Virus record (IMG/VR): IMGVR_UViG_3300004097_000064
Coordinates: 1 to 22,572 of that record
Reading direction: 5' to 3' (one strand)
DNA length: 22,572 bases
Source of the DNA: a virus
Part shown: one piece after another, positions 6,171 to 14,178 of the stretch
How positions within the stretch are numbered: position 1 is the first letter of the stretch
Layout: every line of letters starts with the position of its first letter
Program-made: the position numbers and the translations under genes
Notes under the pieces: model-generated
Database searches by the model: none
Seen by the model: only the letters and a program-made list of their open reading frames with translations
What the model was told of the DNA's origin: nothing

Positions 6171-6518
6171 TTAGCTACTGACTTCTAGAATACTTAATGA
6201 AACGTCTAAACTGGTTGAAGAATCACATGAAACAAGAATTGAATCATTTGGTTGAAGAACAAGTTTTTGTCCAGAAAACATTTCAAGTGTACTGTGATCT
6301 GGAATTGGAATTGCATTCAACAGAGTAACATTTTCATTCACTTCATTATCTGTCGTTGCTGAATTTAAAAGAACCGTTGTTTCAATCGGTCCTGAAACTT
6401 TATTTGCTAAGATTAAACCAAGAACAATAGCAGAATCAATTGTTGCTGGAACAGTGTAAAGAGTTTCTGCTGTTGCTGAAACATCAGCTTTTGTTTTGAG
6501 CTTGAATGTATTTGCCAT
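6171..6518 (-). CDS. Small virion-associated protein, copy 1 of a three-member paralogue family
   Basis: This 115-residue protein starts MANTFKLKTK, with LYTVPATIDS near residue 20-29, IVLGLILANK at 31-40, a central IPIPDHSTLEMFSGQKLVLQ near 71-90, and the C-terminal strand SLSILEVSS. Its closest match by eye is the 99-residue product at 861-1160 (shared IGLILANK-type and IPxPxxSTL segments), then the product at 4309-4653. It looks all-beta and soluble. No Shine-Dalgarno stands out before ATG 6518, and the preceding gene ends only 6 bases upstream, so re-initiation is plausible. Two bases separate its stop from the ten-repeat fibre start. Likely a structural partner of the adjacent fibre; function unproven. 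Confidence 0.8.
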   Translation of the reverse strand: MANTFKLKTKADVSATAETLYTVPATIDSAIVLGLILANKVSGPIETTVLLNSATTDNEVNENVTLLNAIPIPDHSTLEMFSGQKLVLQPNDSILVSCDSSTSLDVSLSILEVSS

Positions 6519-6524
6519 AATTTG

Positions 6525-7625
6525 TTATAAACGGTTGATTGACATTTGACTTCTTTGATAGAACTTACCAAGATATTCACAATAAATTTTATCACCTACA
6601 TTAAGGTCTTCACAGAAATAAGTTTTATTTTGTTCTGAATCATTGACAAAGATCCAACCTTGATTATATGTTGTGATTGCGCTGGTAATTGAGTTCTGTG
6701 TGCATAAACGGAATTCTGCTCCACCCACTGTAGCAGGAGCAAGCATTGCTAGATCCACACGATATGTTCCAGCAAGAGGCACAACATACAAAAATAGAAC
6801 AGGATCAAAACCATTCAAGTTATCAACTTCAATTTTATCAAATGGAAAATATAACCAAGAAGATGTAGTATTGTCAAATGTTTCATCATCATCATAACCA
6901 CCAATAGCGGTACAATACACACTGTTTGTGTTTGTTGTAAGCACTGAAGTTACAACTGAAGTTGATGTAATTGTGGATGCTGAAATAGGTGCACTGAATT
7001 CAATTTCACCAGAAGAGTTAATATAAATTGATTCAGAACCAATATGAATATTGTTACTTAGATATAGATTCTTAAATGTATTTGTGAGTGAACCTAAATC
7101 ATAAGTTGCTGTAATGTCAGGAACTAAATTACCAGAAACAGTTCCTTTAATTTGAAAAGTATCAGGCGTTTTCGCAATCCATTCTGTATTTGCAGCATCA
7201 TAAACAAGATAATCATCATTCACAGCAGAAGCTACATTTACATTCGCAACTTCATCCAAATATAAAGTAATCTTATTGTTAGCTGATGAAATATCTTTGT
7301 TTTCAAGAACTTGAGATTCTGTATGATATGTATGAACATTGAAAGATAGATTGACACCATCACCCAATTTACCATATACATTGTCCATCTTCGTCATTAG
7401 CATATCTGTATTTGCTACATAAGATGCTAAATTTTGAGAAACATCAAGAATTTGAGAAAGAGTGGTTCCAGACGCAAAGTTAATAGTTAGCCCATTCCCC
7501 AAAGCATTATAAATTTCATCAAACATATGATTGATTTTTTCACCACCATCACGGATTGTATCTCCGTTGCTGTCATTAGGAGCCGATCCGATGTTTATAA
7601 CATGTTTTCCTGGTGTTAATGCCAT
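6525..7625 (-). CDS. Fibre-like protein: shortened relative of the 1815-residue fibre with a C1q/TNF-like end
   Basis: This is a 366-residue protein. Residues 11-42 (NIGSAPNDSNGDTIRDGGEK, then INHMFDEIYNAL) match the N-terminus of the 1815-residue protein encoded immediately upstream. Residues 163-214 carry a copy of the fibre module also seen three times there: SGNLVPD..ATYDLGS..NTFKNLYLS, ending EIEFSAPIS (compare QIKFSAPLA in the large protein). The C-terminal 90 residues contain VVPLAGTYRVDLAMLAP (281-297) and LNVGDKIYCEY (341-351), the spacing expected of a C1q/TNF-like jelly roll, although the match is weaker than for the 184-residue protein. I infer a short fibre sharing the attachment end of the large fibre but bearing a different head. 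ATG 7625 has no strong Shine-Dalgarno. Confidence 0.78.
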   Translation of the reverse strand: MALTPGKHVINIGSAPNDSNGDTIRDGGEKINHMFDEIYNALGNGLTINFASGTTLSQILDVSQNLASYVANTDMLMTKMDNVYGKLGDGVNLSFNVHTYHTESQVLENKDISSANNKITLYLDEVANVNVASAVNDDYLVYDAANTEWIAKTPDTFQIKGTVSGNLVPDITATYDLGSLTNTFKNLYLSNNIHIGSESIYINSSGEIEFSAPISASTITSTSVVTSVLTTNTNSVYCTAIGGYDDDETFDNTTSSWLYFPFDKIEVDNLNGFDPVLFLYVVPLAGTYRVDLAMLAPATVGGAEFRLCTQNSITSAITTYNQGWIFVNDSEQNKTYFCEDLNVGDKIYCEYLGKFYQRSQMSINRL

Positions 7626-7639
7626 TTGTTACTTATTGA

Positions 7640-10600
7640 TTAGAAGTTAAAGTCTAGAGTTAATCTTCCCCATTTATTATTTGCTACAGCAATATAAACC
7701 GTATCTCCATCAATCACCATATCTCCCATTGTTCCAGGTGCTGTATTTGAAGTAGGAACACTCATACCAGATTGGATCTTCAATGCCTTTATCAACTCAT
7801 TTTGAATTCCAGTCACTGATTGAGCAGTTGAATTGGCTAGATTTTGAGTAGTTGAGATTGAATTACTTAACTGATTTGCTGTATTCGCAATTGTAGCATT
7901 GAGTTGATTTGATGTATCTATCAATGCTGTATTAATACTTGTGACTGCAGGATCTTCTGATTTCTTATAAGTCTCGAACCAAGCATCATCAGAATGATAA
8001 TATATTAAGGCAGCATCTGCTCCAGAACCTATTTGAGTATTTGCTGTAGTAAAGAGATTCACATAGGTATTTGCAAACGCATAGACCGCATATGGTTTTT
8101 CAGTTGATGACCAATTATAATATTCATCATTCGAATTACCCACTTTATATGTGTAAATTCCAGGCTGCGCTAAAAGTGAAATCTTCAACTTGATACATTT
8201 TGACATATCTGCGATGAAGGTTTCTGGATTACGAACTTTGAAAGTTACATTACCAAAAGCATCAACTACAATACCTTCTGTTCGGTCCCCTGCTTTATGA
8301 AGAACGGCGCCTGTAACTTCAAATTCATATTTGTCTTTTGTAAGATGTTTATATTCTTTGAAAGGTTTATTTTGATCAATTCCAGTTTGAGAGTCATATA
8401 AACGAGCAGTAAGAACATAACGGTCATCAAAATCAACAATAGGTGTTCCAAGTTTTTTGAAAGGATATTTATTCAGGTCAATTGAAGCCATTCCCTCAAG
8501 AACCATCCATTTTTCAACTCGTTCATGACGAATTGATGCATCATACTTATGCGTTACCGCTTTTTCATAAGATACTCTTTGAGCAGTATAATATTGCAAA
8601 TGCGGCATTGGAATTACTGTTGTTCCAGCACCTAAAGTATCAACTTCTAATCTACCCGATCCATAGAACATGTTTTGCCAAAATACTTTTTCATGATGTG
8701 AATTTGAGTTTAGTTGATGATCACTCCATGGCATTTCTGATAGAAACTCATAATCACAAGCAAACTTCAAGTTATATGAAGACTTATTCGGTAAATCATG
8801 TTGAACTAAAACTTGATGATATAAATTATTATATGTGTAGAGCATATGATTTGAAAGAGGACGAGAACGAGATGTTCTTTCTAATACCGATCCTTGGTTA
8901 AAGCCATCTGTAAAACGGAATTCAGTTAAAAATCCAGGTGAATTATAAGCAGATTGTCCATCTGAATCTTTAACTAAATTATATGAGTCCGTTTGATTCT
9001 CCATCGCATATAAGCGATAGTAGAATGTATCATTGCCCTCCTTTTCAATTGAATGAATTATTATAAGTGGCTTAGAATCAGCAGCATCCCACTTCCAATT
9101 AGCCCCAGCAAATGTTGGAGTATAAGCAGTGTTTAGATTTGTTTGCTCAAAGTTTAAACTGTCTGTAAATGCCACACCATTAATCACAAATTTTTGTAAA
9201 GCGTTTCCTAGGGTGAAACCAAAAATTGGTGTTGTATTTGCATCACCAGAAGCAAGTTCATATTTCGATGAACCACTGACTATTTGATCTAATTCATCAC
9301 TTGCTTCAGTAAATTTCCAGCTGCTATCAATATAACTCTTGACCCAATTATTTTCAACTTCTGAAGGAACTATGTCCAATGTTACATACTCATTTACTGA
9401 ACCATCATTACGATAAGCAGTATATTTCACATTGTATGGAGTATTACCCCAGTATTTGAATAAATTTGTGGTTGATGTAGTTTCTAATATAGGAGGAACA
9501 CCAGGGGTTACACGAATCAAATAGTCACTTACTTGTTCTGAAATATGAGTTGATTTTGGATTCCAGAATTTATATGTAAGTTTAAATAATCCGTCTTGAT
9601 TTGATTGTACTCCTAAGTCTCTCAATGTAATATCGAGCATTTGACTAGAAGTATCTCCTCCAGAAGCATCTGCTGTTTTGGTTGAAGAACCACTCAATTC
9701 AGCATTTGGTTCAACAGACCAACCTGGATGAGCAACAGGTGATGATACTTCTAATATAGGAAATTCTTTATGAACTGTAACTTGCTGTTTCAAGTCGCAG
9801 AATAAACTATAGTTATAATTATCATTCCATGGTTTGTCACGTGCTGCCCAAGAATCATCATAACCATCTCCGCTTACAAGAGGAGTGTCATGTTCATTAT
9901 CGTCATCGCCAGGATGTCCACAGTAGAGAGTGATTTTATTACCAATCTTACCGCTCCAATCTGTATTCCCTACAGACCATTGAGGAAAATAAGAATTTTT
10001 ATTGTCAGGAATCATTTTTGAAATGCTTTCAACTGTTGCGACTGTAAGAGAGCCACCTTTTGTTGAAAGTTTTGTTCCACCAATATTCAAAGAATCAGCA
10101 CTAATATACAAATCACGGAAACGATTTTCAGGACTTCCTAAATCATAAGCTATATTTTGTGTAGGAATAAAATGACCATCAATATAGGTCGGTGAACCTT
10201 CCTTACCAAGAGTTTTATTTTCAAGATTTTGTTCACCTTCTGCTGTAAGAACATCACCTTTCTTTGTTGGGTCAAATTTAGTGATTGAGAGTTCAAGAGA
10301 AGCTTTCTTTGGATCAAACCATAGATGAGGTCTTCTCGCCAAATATCCTTGTTTATAATTATTATAAATGTCAGGATTTAATAAACTCAAGCAACGGCTG
10401 TTTACAACTACAAAAGTATTTGAACCAACTTGGTCGGGATAATTAGCAGAAACACTTTTTGTGGCATCAAAAACTGATCCTGCTGGTTTCAGATTATATT
10501 CAACACGGTCTTGACGATTGATTGTCAATGTAAGACTAAGTTCTTTACTTTGGTCTTCATAAGCTTTTTTTACAAAGTCTATGGCTTTGCTATCAGAACG

Positions 10601-13087
10601 AGTACCTTTGATTAATTTGATTCGGTTTTTACTTGTGAATTGAAAATAATTTGAATGTTCTACTGGCTTGTCTTTTGTAAGTGGATGATAAACATTTACA
10701 AGAGCTTCTTCACTCTGACTTATTTTGTAATATTCAACCCAAACTGCTGACCTTGTAACACCACCATCATCAACCCAAGTACCATTATTATTTTCTGCAC
10801 GAATAAGTTTGAGATAATCTGAGTATTGTTTACCATCAACTTTTGAACCATCTGATTTTAATAATTGGTTATATACCCAGAAGTTACCTGTTCTCTTATT
10901 CGCTGTATCTAAGCCCTCTGTGAAAAAATCTCCACCAGAATAAATTTCTCTGTCAATATTATCTTTAAATCCACTGCGTCTTGGTACTTCAAGAATTTCT
11001 CCAGTGTCAGGCCTTCGCATATACAATATTGGTTGATGTTGAGCATTTATTTCAAAATAGCCTTCATCACTAGGGTCTAAACCATCAAGTACATCTGGCC
11101 ATCCATGCGTAAACTGTACGATACTTATTTCTGGATCTGAAGAGTTTTGAAATTGATAATGTTCTTCTGGACGAAAATGATTCATACTGTCGATTTCTGC
11201 TATAAGCCGATTTGGTCCATCAGATAGTTTAACTTTTAAAGTAGCATAATAACCTTTACGAAGACCAATATAGCGATGCTCAGGATTTCTTAGATTCGCC
11301 TCAACAACACCGTTAATACGATTACCGGGTTGTTTTACAAATTCAATTTCATCGTGAGAAGCAATTACAGCCTCACTTGTCGCAGAAAGAAGTCGATCAG
11401 CTACTACATCAATTTCATTATGTAGAGTAGTTGGTCCTTGAGCAACATTAATTTTTAAGTTAATATCATATTCAGGTTCAATAGTTGTTTTCATGTTGAG
11501 AACATCAACAATGACTCCTGGTAAATCATCATTGAATGTAAGTTGTCTTGGGTGAGTGCTTACAAATTTATCTGTTGTGAAATAAACTTCGGTGTTTGCT
11601 TCAAAGGGAGCGAGAGGTGCGCTAAATTTAATTTGACCATTCTCATCTGAAATCTTTTGTGTTCCAAAATGAATTGAACTTCCACTAATATAAAGGTCTC
11701 GGAATCTTTTTGAAGGTGAACCCAAATCATAAACAACATCAGTATCTGGAATTAAAGATCCTGTAATTATATTATCTGTTGCTACTTGTTTGATTTCAAA
11801 AGCGAAACTTGTTCCTGTGCTATAGTCAGTAGCAGCATCACCAATCAATCTAATTGTTTTATAACCAGTAATTTGAAACCCTGAAATACCTGGTTCTGTT
11901 TTTCGATGATCTGGTACTGGACCATAAGTTACAACCTCACCAGTAGGTTTTGTAATTTTTACTTGTGATTCAATACCAGGTTGAAATCCAGGGTAATTGT
12001 CAATGAAGTTTGTGGCTGTATCTTCAGCATCTGTGAAAAGAGATGTGTCCAAACCGGGTAGATGTTCTTTACTCACACCTGCTATGTCTGATGTTTCGTA
12101 TGAACCTAAAGGGTCAAAATGCCAATTTCCATTTGCTGTTCCGATTGGAGTTTCTGAATACGAGAACAAGTTAATATCACTTGTATCAACAACAACATCA
12201 CTTTCTTCTAATTCTTCTGCTGAAACTTCAGGTTCTGCTGGAACAAATTCTTTTGTAATTGTAAGAACAACTTGAGAGGCATTTGCTATTTCTTCAGCAA
12301 CACCATCAACTAAAGGTTCACGGTTATAAACTGTCAATGTACCATACGAACCAAAAGACATTAAATCTTCAGCAAATTTATTTGTATCTTTTGGAGGATT
12401 GCTAATATAATCATGGTCACTTTTAAGTGTAGAGAATGTTTTTGCTACGCCATTTGAAACATAACTAAGTGTGAACTTTACACCTTCCAAAGGTTGTACA
12501 GGATTTCTTGTGTTGATATTCAATCCTGGGAAAGAACGCTCTGTCATATCACTAAAAGGATTGACTACATCAGGTAAAGTTCCTACAGCAGTCACTGAGA
12601 TACTATTCGCATAAACACCATTACCCATGACATGTGGATTGATTACACAATCATAAACACCTAAGACATTCTTTTGCTCAATACCATTTGGTCCAGCAGA
12701 GATAGATATGTTACCAAGATGTAATGTGTTATTCGAAAGGTATAGATCACGAAAGCGATGTGTTGAAGAACCCAAATCCCAAGTGACATTTGCGTCAGGA
12801 ACTAAGTGACCTGTTACACGACCATCAACTTCATGAGTGACAGGCACCCATTTTACACCGTTGAACTGAAGATACTGTTCATTTGTTGGCGCATTTGTTG
12901 TGAGGTCAACATCAACTAGTGAATCTAAGTCCATGGAACTGGCATCAAAGGTGATGGTTGTACCGTCAGTACTTAACGCATTATAAATCTCATTAAAGTT
13001 GTCATTGATTTTTTGACCACCCAACCGTAAGGTATCACCAGTATTATCGTTAGCGGCTACTCCGAGACCTAATGTTTGTTTTGGCAT
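7640..13087 (-). CDS. Very large modular tail fibre (1815 residues)
   Basis: This is the longest gene in the window. Residues 9-40 (LGVAANDNTGDTLRLGGQK, then INDNFNEIYNAL) are a fibre N-terminus typical of marine T4-like phages. Three copies of a 40-50-residue module with the core YDLGSxxxRFRDLYxS lie near residues 90-130, 440-492 and 965-1015; they probably mark joints between larger blocks. The blocks between (about 140-435, 500-960 and 1020-1700) are beta-rich, lack a family I recognise, and may be Ig-like or receptor-binding. Residues about 1705-1770 are heptad-like with many N, Q, S and T (TSNQLNATIANTANQLSNSI), a likely coiled coil. The end, PGTMGDMVIDGDTVYIAVAN then KWGRLTL, matches the small C-terminal domain of many phage fibres (PG..GD......Y..V....W.R). 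No strong ribosome site precedes ATG 13087. Probably the long or side tail fibre that contributes to host choice. Confidence 0.85.
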   Translation of the reverse strand: MPKQTLGLGVAANDNTGDTLRLGGQKINDNFNEIYNALSTDGTTITFDASSMDLDSLVDVDLTTNAPTNEQYLQFNGVKWVPVTHEVDGRVTGHLVPDANVTWDLGSSTHRFRDLYLSNNTLHLGNISISAGPNGIEQKNVLGVYDCVINPHVMGNGVYANSISVTAVGTLPDVVNPFSDMTERSFPGLNINTRNPVQPLEGVKFTLSYVSNGVAKTFSTLKSDHDYISNPPKDTNKFAEDLMSFGSYGTLTVYNREPLVDGVAEEIANASQVVLTITKEFVPAEPEVSAEELEESDVVVDTSDINLFSYSETPIGTANGNWHFDPLGSYETSDIAGVSKEHLPGLDTSLFTDAEDTATNFIDNYPGFQPGIESQVKITKPTGEVVTYGPVPDHRKTEPGISGFQITGYKTIRLIGDAATDYSTGTSFAFEIKQVATDNIITGSLIPDTDVVYDLGSPSKRFRDLYISGSSIHFGTQKISDENGQIKFSAPLAPFEANTEVYFTTDKFVSTHPRQLTFNDDLPGVIVDVLNMKTTIEPEYDINLKINVAQGPTTLHNEIDVVADRLLSATSEAVIASHDEIEFVKQPGNRINGVVEANLRNPEHRYIGLRKGYYATLKVKLSDGPNRLIAEIDSMNHFRPEEHYQFQNSSDPEISIVQFTHGWPDVLDGLDPSDEGYFEINAQHQPILYMRRPDTGEILEVPRRSGFKDNIDREIYSGGDFFTEGLDTANKRTGNFWVYNQLLKSDGSKVDGKQYSDYLKLIRAENNNGTWVDDGGVTRSAVWVEYYKISQSEEALVNVYHPLTKDKPVEHSNYFQFTSKNRIKLIKGTRSDSKAIDFVKKAYEDQSKELSLTLTINRQDRVEYNLKPAGSVFDATKSVSANYPDQVGSNTFVVVNSRCLSLLNPDIYNNYKQGYLARRPHLWFDPKKASLELSITKFDPTKKGDVLTAEGEQNLENKTLGKEGSPTYIDGHFIPTQNIAYDLGSPENRFRDLYISADSLNIGGTKLSTKGGSLTVATVESISKMIPDNKNSYFPQWSVGNTDWSGKIGNKITLYCGHPGDDDNEHDTPLVSGDGYDDSWAARDKPWNDNYNYSLFCDLKQQVTVHKEFPILEVSSPVAHPGWSVEPNAELSGSSTKTADASGGDTSSQMLDITLRDLGVQSNQDGLFKLTYKFWNPKSTHISEQVSDYLIRVTPGVPPILETTSTTNLFKYWGNTPYNVKYTAYRNDGSVNEYVTLDIVPSEVENNWVKSYIDSSWKFTEASDELDQIVSGSSKYELASGDANTTPIFGFTLGNALQKFVINGVAFTDSLNFEQTNLNTAYTPTFAGANWKWDAADSKPLIIIHSIEKEGNDTFYYRLYAMENQTDSYNLVKDSDGQSAYNSPGFLTEFRFTDGFNQGSVLERTSRSRPLSNHMLYTYNNLYHQVLVQHDLPNKSSYNLKFACDYEFLSEMPWSDHQLNSNSHHEKVFWQNMFYGSGRLEVDTLGAGTTVIPMPHLQYYTAQRVSYEKAVTHKYDASIRHERVEKWMVLEGMASIDLNKYPFKKLGTPIVDFDDRYVLTARLYDSQTGIDQNKPFKEYKHLTKDKYEFEVTGAVLHKAGDRTEGIVVDAFGNVTFKVRNPETFIADMSKCIKLKISLLAQPGIYTYKVGNSNDEYYNWSSTEKPYAVYAFANTYVNLFTTANTQIGSGADAALIYYHSDDAWFETYKKSEDPAVTSINTALIDTSNQLNATIANTANQLSNSISTTQNLANSTAQSVTGIQNELIKALKIQSGMSVPTSNTAPGTMGDMVIDGDTVYIAVANNKWGRLTLDFNF

Positions 13088-13114
13088 GTCTTGTCTATAG
13101 AATGATGTTAAAAA

Positions 13115-13384
13115 TTATCCAAGAGCAATAGCTAAGGCTGTTGCGTCTTGTGATGCTGTTCCTGTTAATTTATTTGATAGAGAACTTAAATCAACTGTTA
13201 TTTGATTACCTGTTACTGTTTCAAGAGTCAATTTATTTGTATTTACATCAAAAGAAGCTTGATCAATAAAAATGTCTTGAGTATCAGTAATTCCTTTAAT
13301 CTGAGTTTCATTCGGTATTTCAATGACACCATTGTTTGCTTTGAAAACTGTGATACCTGCTAAGTTGAGAACACCTCCAGCCAC
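13115..13384 (-). CDS. Small structural-type protein, GTG start
   Basis: This 89-residue protein starts at GTG 13384 (VAGGVLNLAGITVFKANNGV read with M) behind a weak AGAGAG site 5 bases upstream; no in-frame ATG gives a better start. The segment FDVNTNKLTLETVTGNQITV followed by DLSSL is a motif I associate with phage fibre and virion proteins (LxTNxLTLxxxxGxxVxVDLSSL). The NLAGI near its N-terminus faintly recalls the NLxGxP of the next two micro-genes. It ends SQDATALAIALG, sharing the AIALG tail with the protein at 1164-1760. Probably a small virion component or fibre-attachment piece; the function is not known. Confidence 0.7.
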   Translation of the reverse strand: MAGGVLNLAGITVFKANNGVIEIPNETQIKGITDTQDIFIDQASFDVNTNKLTLETVTGNQITVDLSSLSNKLTGTASQDATALAIALG

Positions 13385-13404
13385 AATTACTCTCTATAAA
13401 AATG

Positions 13405-13647
13405 TTATGTGGTAAATTTGATATCTTCAGCATCAATGTCGATATCAGCTAAACGAGTTCCGTCAGCAGCAAAATCTGCTGCTACAATATTTTTTATATT
13501 GTATAAAATAACCATTAACTGATTATCATCCGGATCAACTTCAACTGAAACGTAAGGAGTTAAACCATCAACACTTCGAAGAGAATTTATACGAAGTTCT
13601 TTTATTCTTTGAATGGGCATTCCGCCCAAGTTATAAATCTGTGGCAT
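13405..13647 (-). CDS. Small protein, second of two tandem MPQI paralogues
   Basis: This is an 80-residue protein. Its start MPQIYNLGGMPIQRIKELRI matches the preceding micro-gene product (MPQIFNLDGKPTSTISELRV), and both contain a later [TV]xLxN[VI][RK][DN]I strand and end in TT. This copy is longer by about 15 residues, mostly from an acidic insertion near the end (DGTRLADIDIDAEDI). The start codon overlaps the upstream stop as TAATG with no Shine-Dalgarno nearby, so it probably relies on translational coupling. No known family was recognised. Its position among fibre genes suggests a virion or assembly role. Confidence 0.72.
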   Translation of the reverse strand: MPQIYNLGGMPIQRIKELRINSLRSVDGLTPYVSVEVDPDDNQLMVILYNIKNIVAADFAADGTRLADIDIDAEDIKFTT

Positions 13648-13844
13648 TATGTAGTTACGATGTTATTTGCAGAAATTTGTTTACCACCTTTTGTAAAAAT
13701 ATCACGAACATTGTGAAGAGTAACACTTTGATCGCTATTTACTGTCATGATATCAATTGTGGCACTTTGATCTTTAATAACATCAACACGAAGTTCTGAA
13801 ATTGTCGATGTTGGTTTTCCATCAAGATTGAAAATCTGTGGCAT
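13647..13844 (-). CDS. Small protein, first of two tandem MPQI paralogues
   Basis: This 65-residue protein opens MPQIFNLDGKPTSTISELRV and contains VTLHNVRDIF near residue 41-50. It is homologous by eye to the next gene product. AGAGGA just before ATG 13844 lies within the end of the 107-residue gene, and the two genes overlap by one base (TAATG). The composition is soluble and beta-leaning, with no cysteines. The function is not recognised. Tandem duplication followed by length divergence is the simplest origin. Confidence 0.72.
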   Translation of the reverse strand: MPQIFNLDGKPTSTISELRVDVIKDQSATIDIMTVNSDQSVTLHNVRDIFTKGGKQISANNIVTT

Positions 13845-14167
13845 TATTCCTCTAAAATATATTTTTCTAAATTTACTACACTTATATCAAATTGTTGTAT
13901 CGTACCATCAATGAAAAAAAAAGAATTGTTCTTCTTTTCAGTTATATTAAAATTATTCAATGTCTTAGTATTTACGCCTATATTTTTTTCAACAAAGGCT
14001 AAATGATTCTTTTCAATAAACTCAACAAAATGATTATAATCTTGAGTTGTTTGTTCAATTTTTGTAGATAGTCCACTCAAAAAAAATATTTCTAAATGAT
14101 TATTTTCATAAGTAAAATATCTCACATTGTTCATATTATAAAATTGGTCACTTATCTTTACAAACAT
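13844..14167 (-). CDS. Small hypothetical protein (107 residues)
   Basis: The product starts MFVKISDQFYNMNNVRYFTY and contains alternating hydrophobic strands, an FFLSG turn near residue 30, the helical segment YNHFVEFIEKNHLAFVEKN near 44-62, and a C-terminal IDGTIQQFDISVVNLEKYIL. It is rich in F, N, K and I and differs in composition from the threonine/serine-rich fibres around it. A short strand-strand-helix layout might mean a small regulatory or assembly protein, but I do not recognise a family. The 11 bases after the previous stop are all A/T and contain no Shine-Dalgarno, so initiation may depend on coupling or low structure. Its stop and the next start form TAATG. Confidence 0.65.
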   Translation of the reverse strand: MFVKISDQFYNMNNVRYFTYENNHLEIFFLSGLSTKIEQTTQDYNHFVEFIEKNHLAFVEKNIGVNTKTLNNFNITEKKNNSFFFIDGTIQQFDISVVNLEKYILEE

Positions 14168-14178
14168 AATTTATTTTA

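Noticed and set aside
8482-8901. Plus-strand open frame of 139 codons
   Set aside because: It lies wholly inside the giant fibre gene on the other strand, and its product has no recognisable motif.
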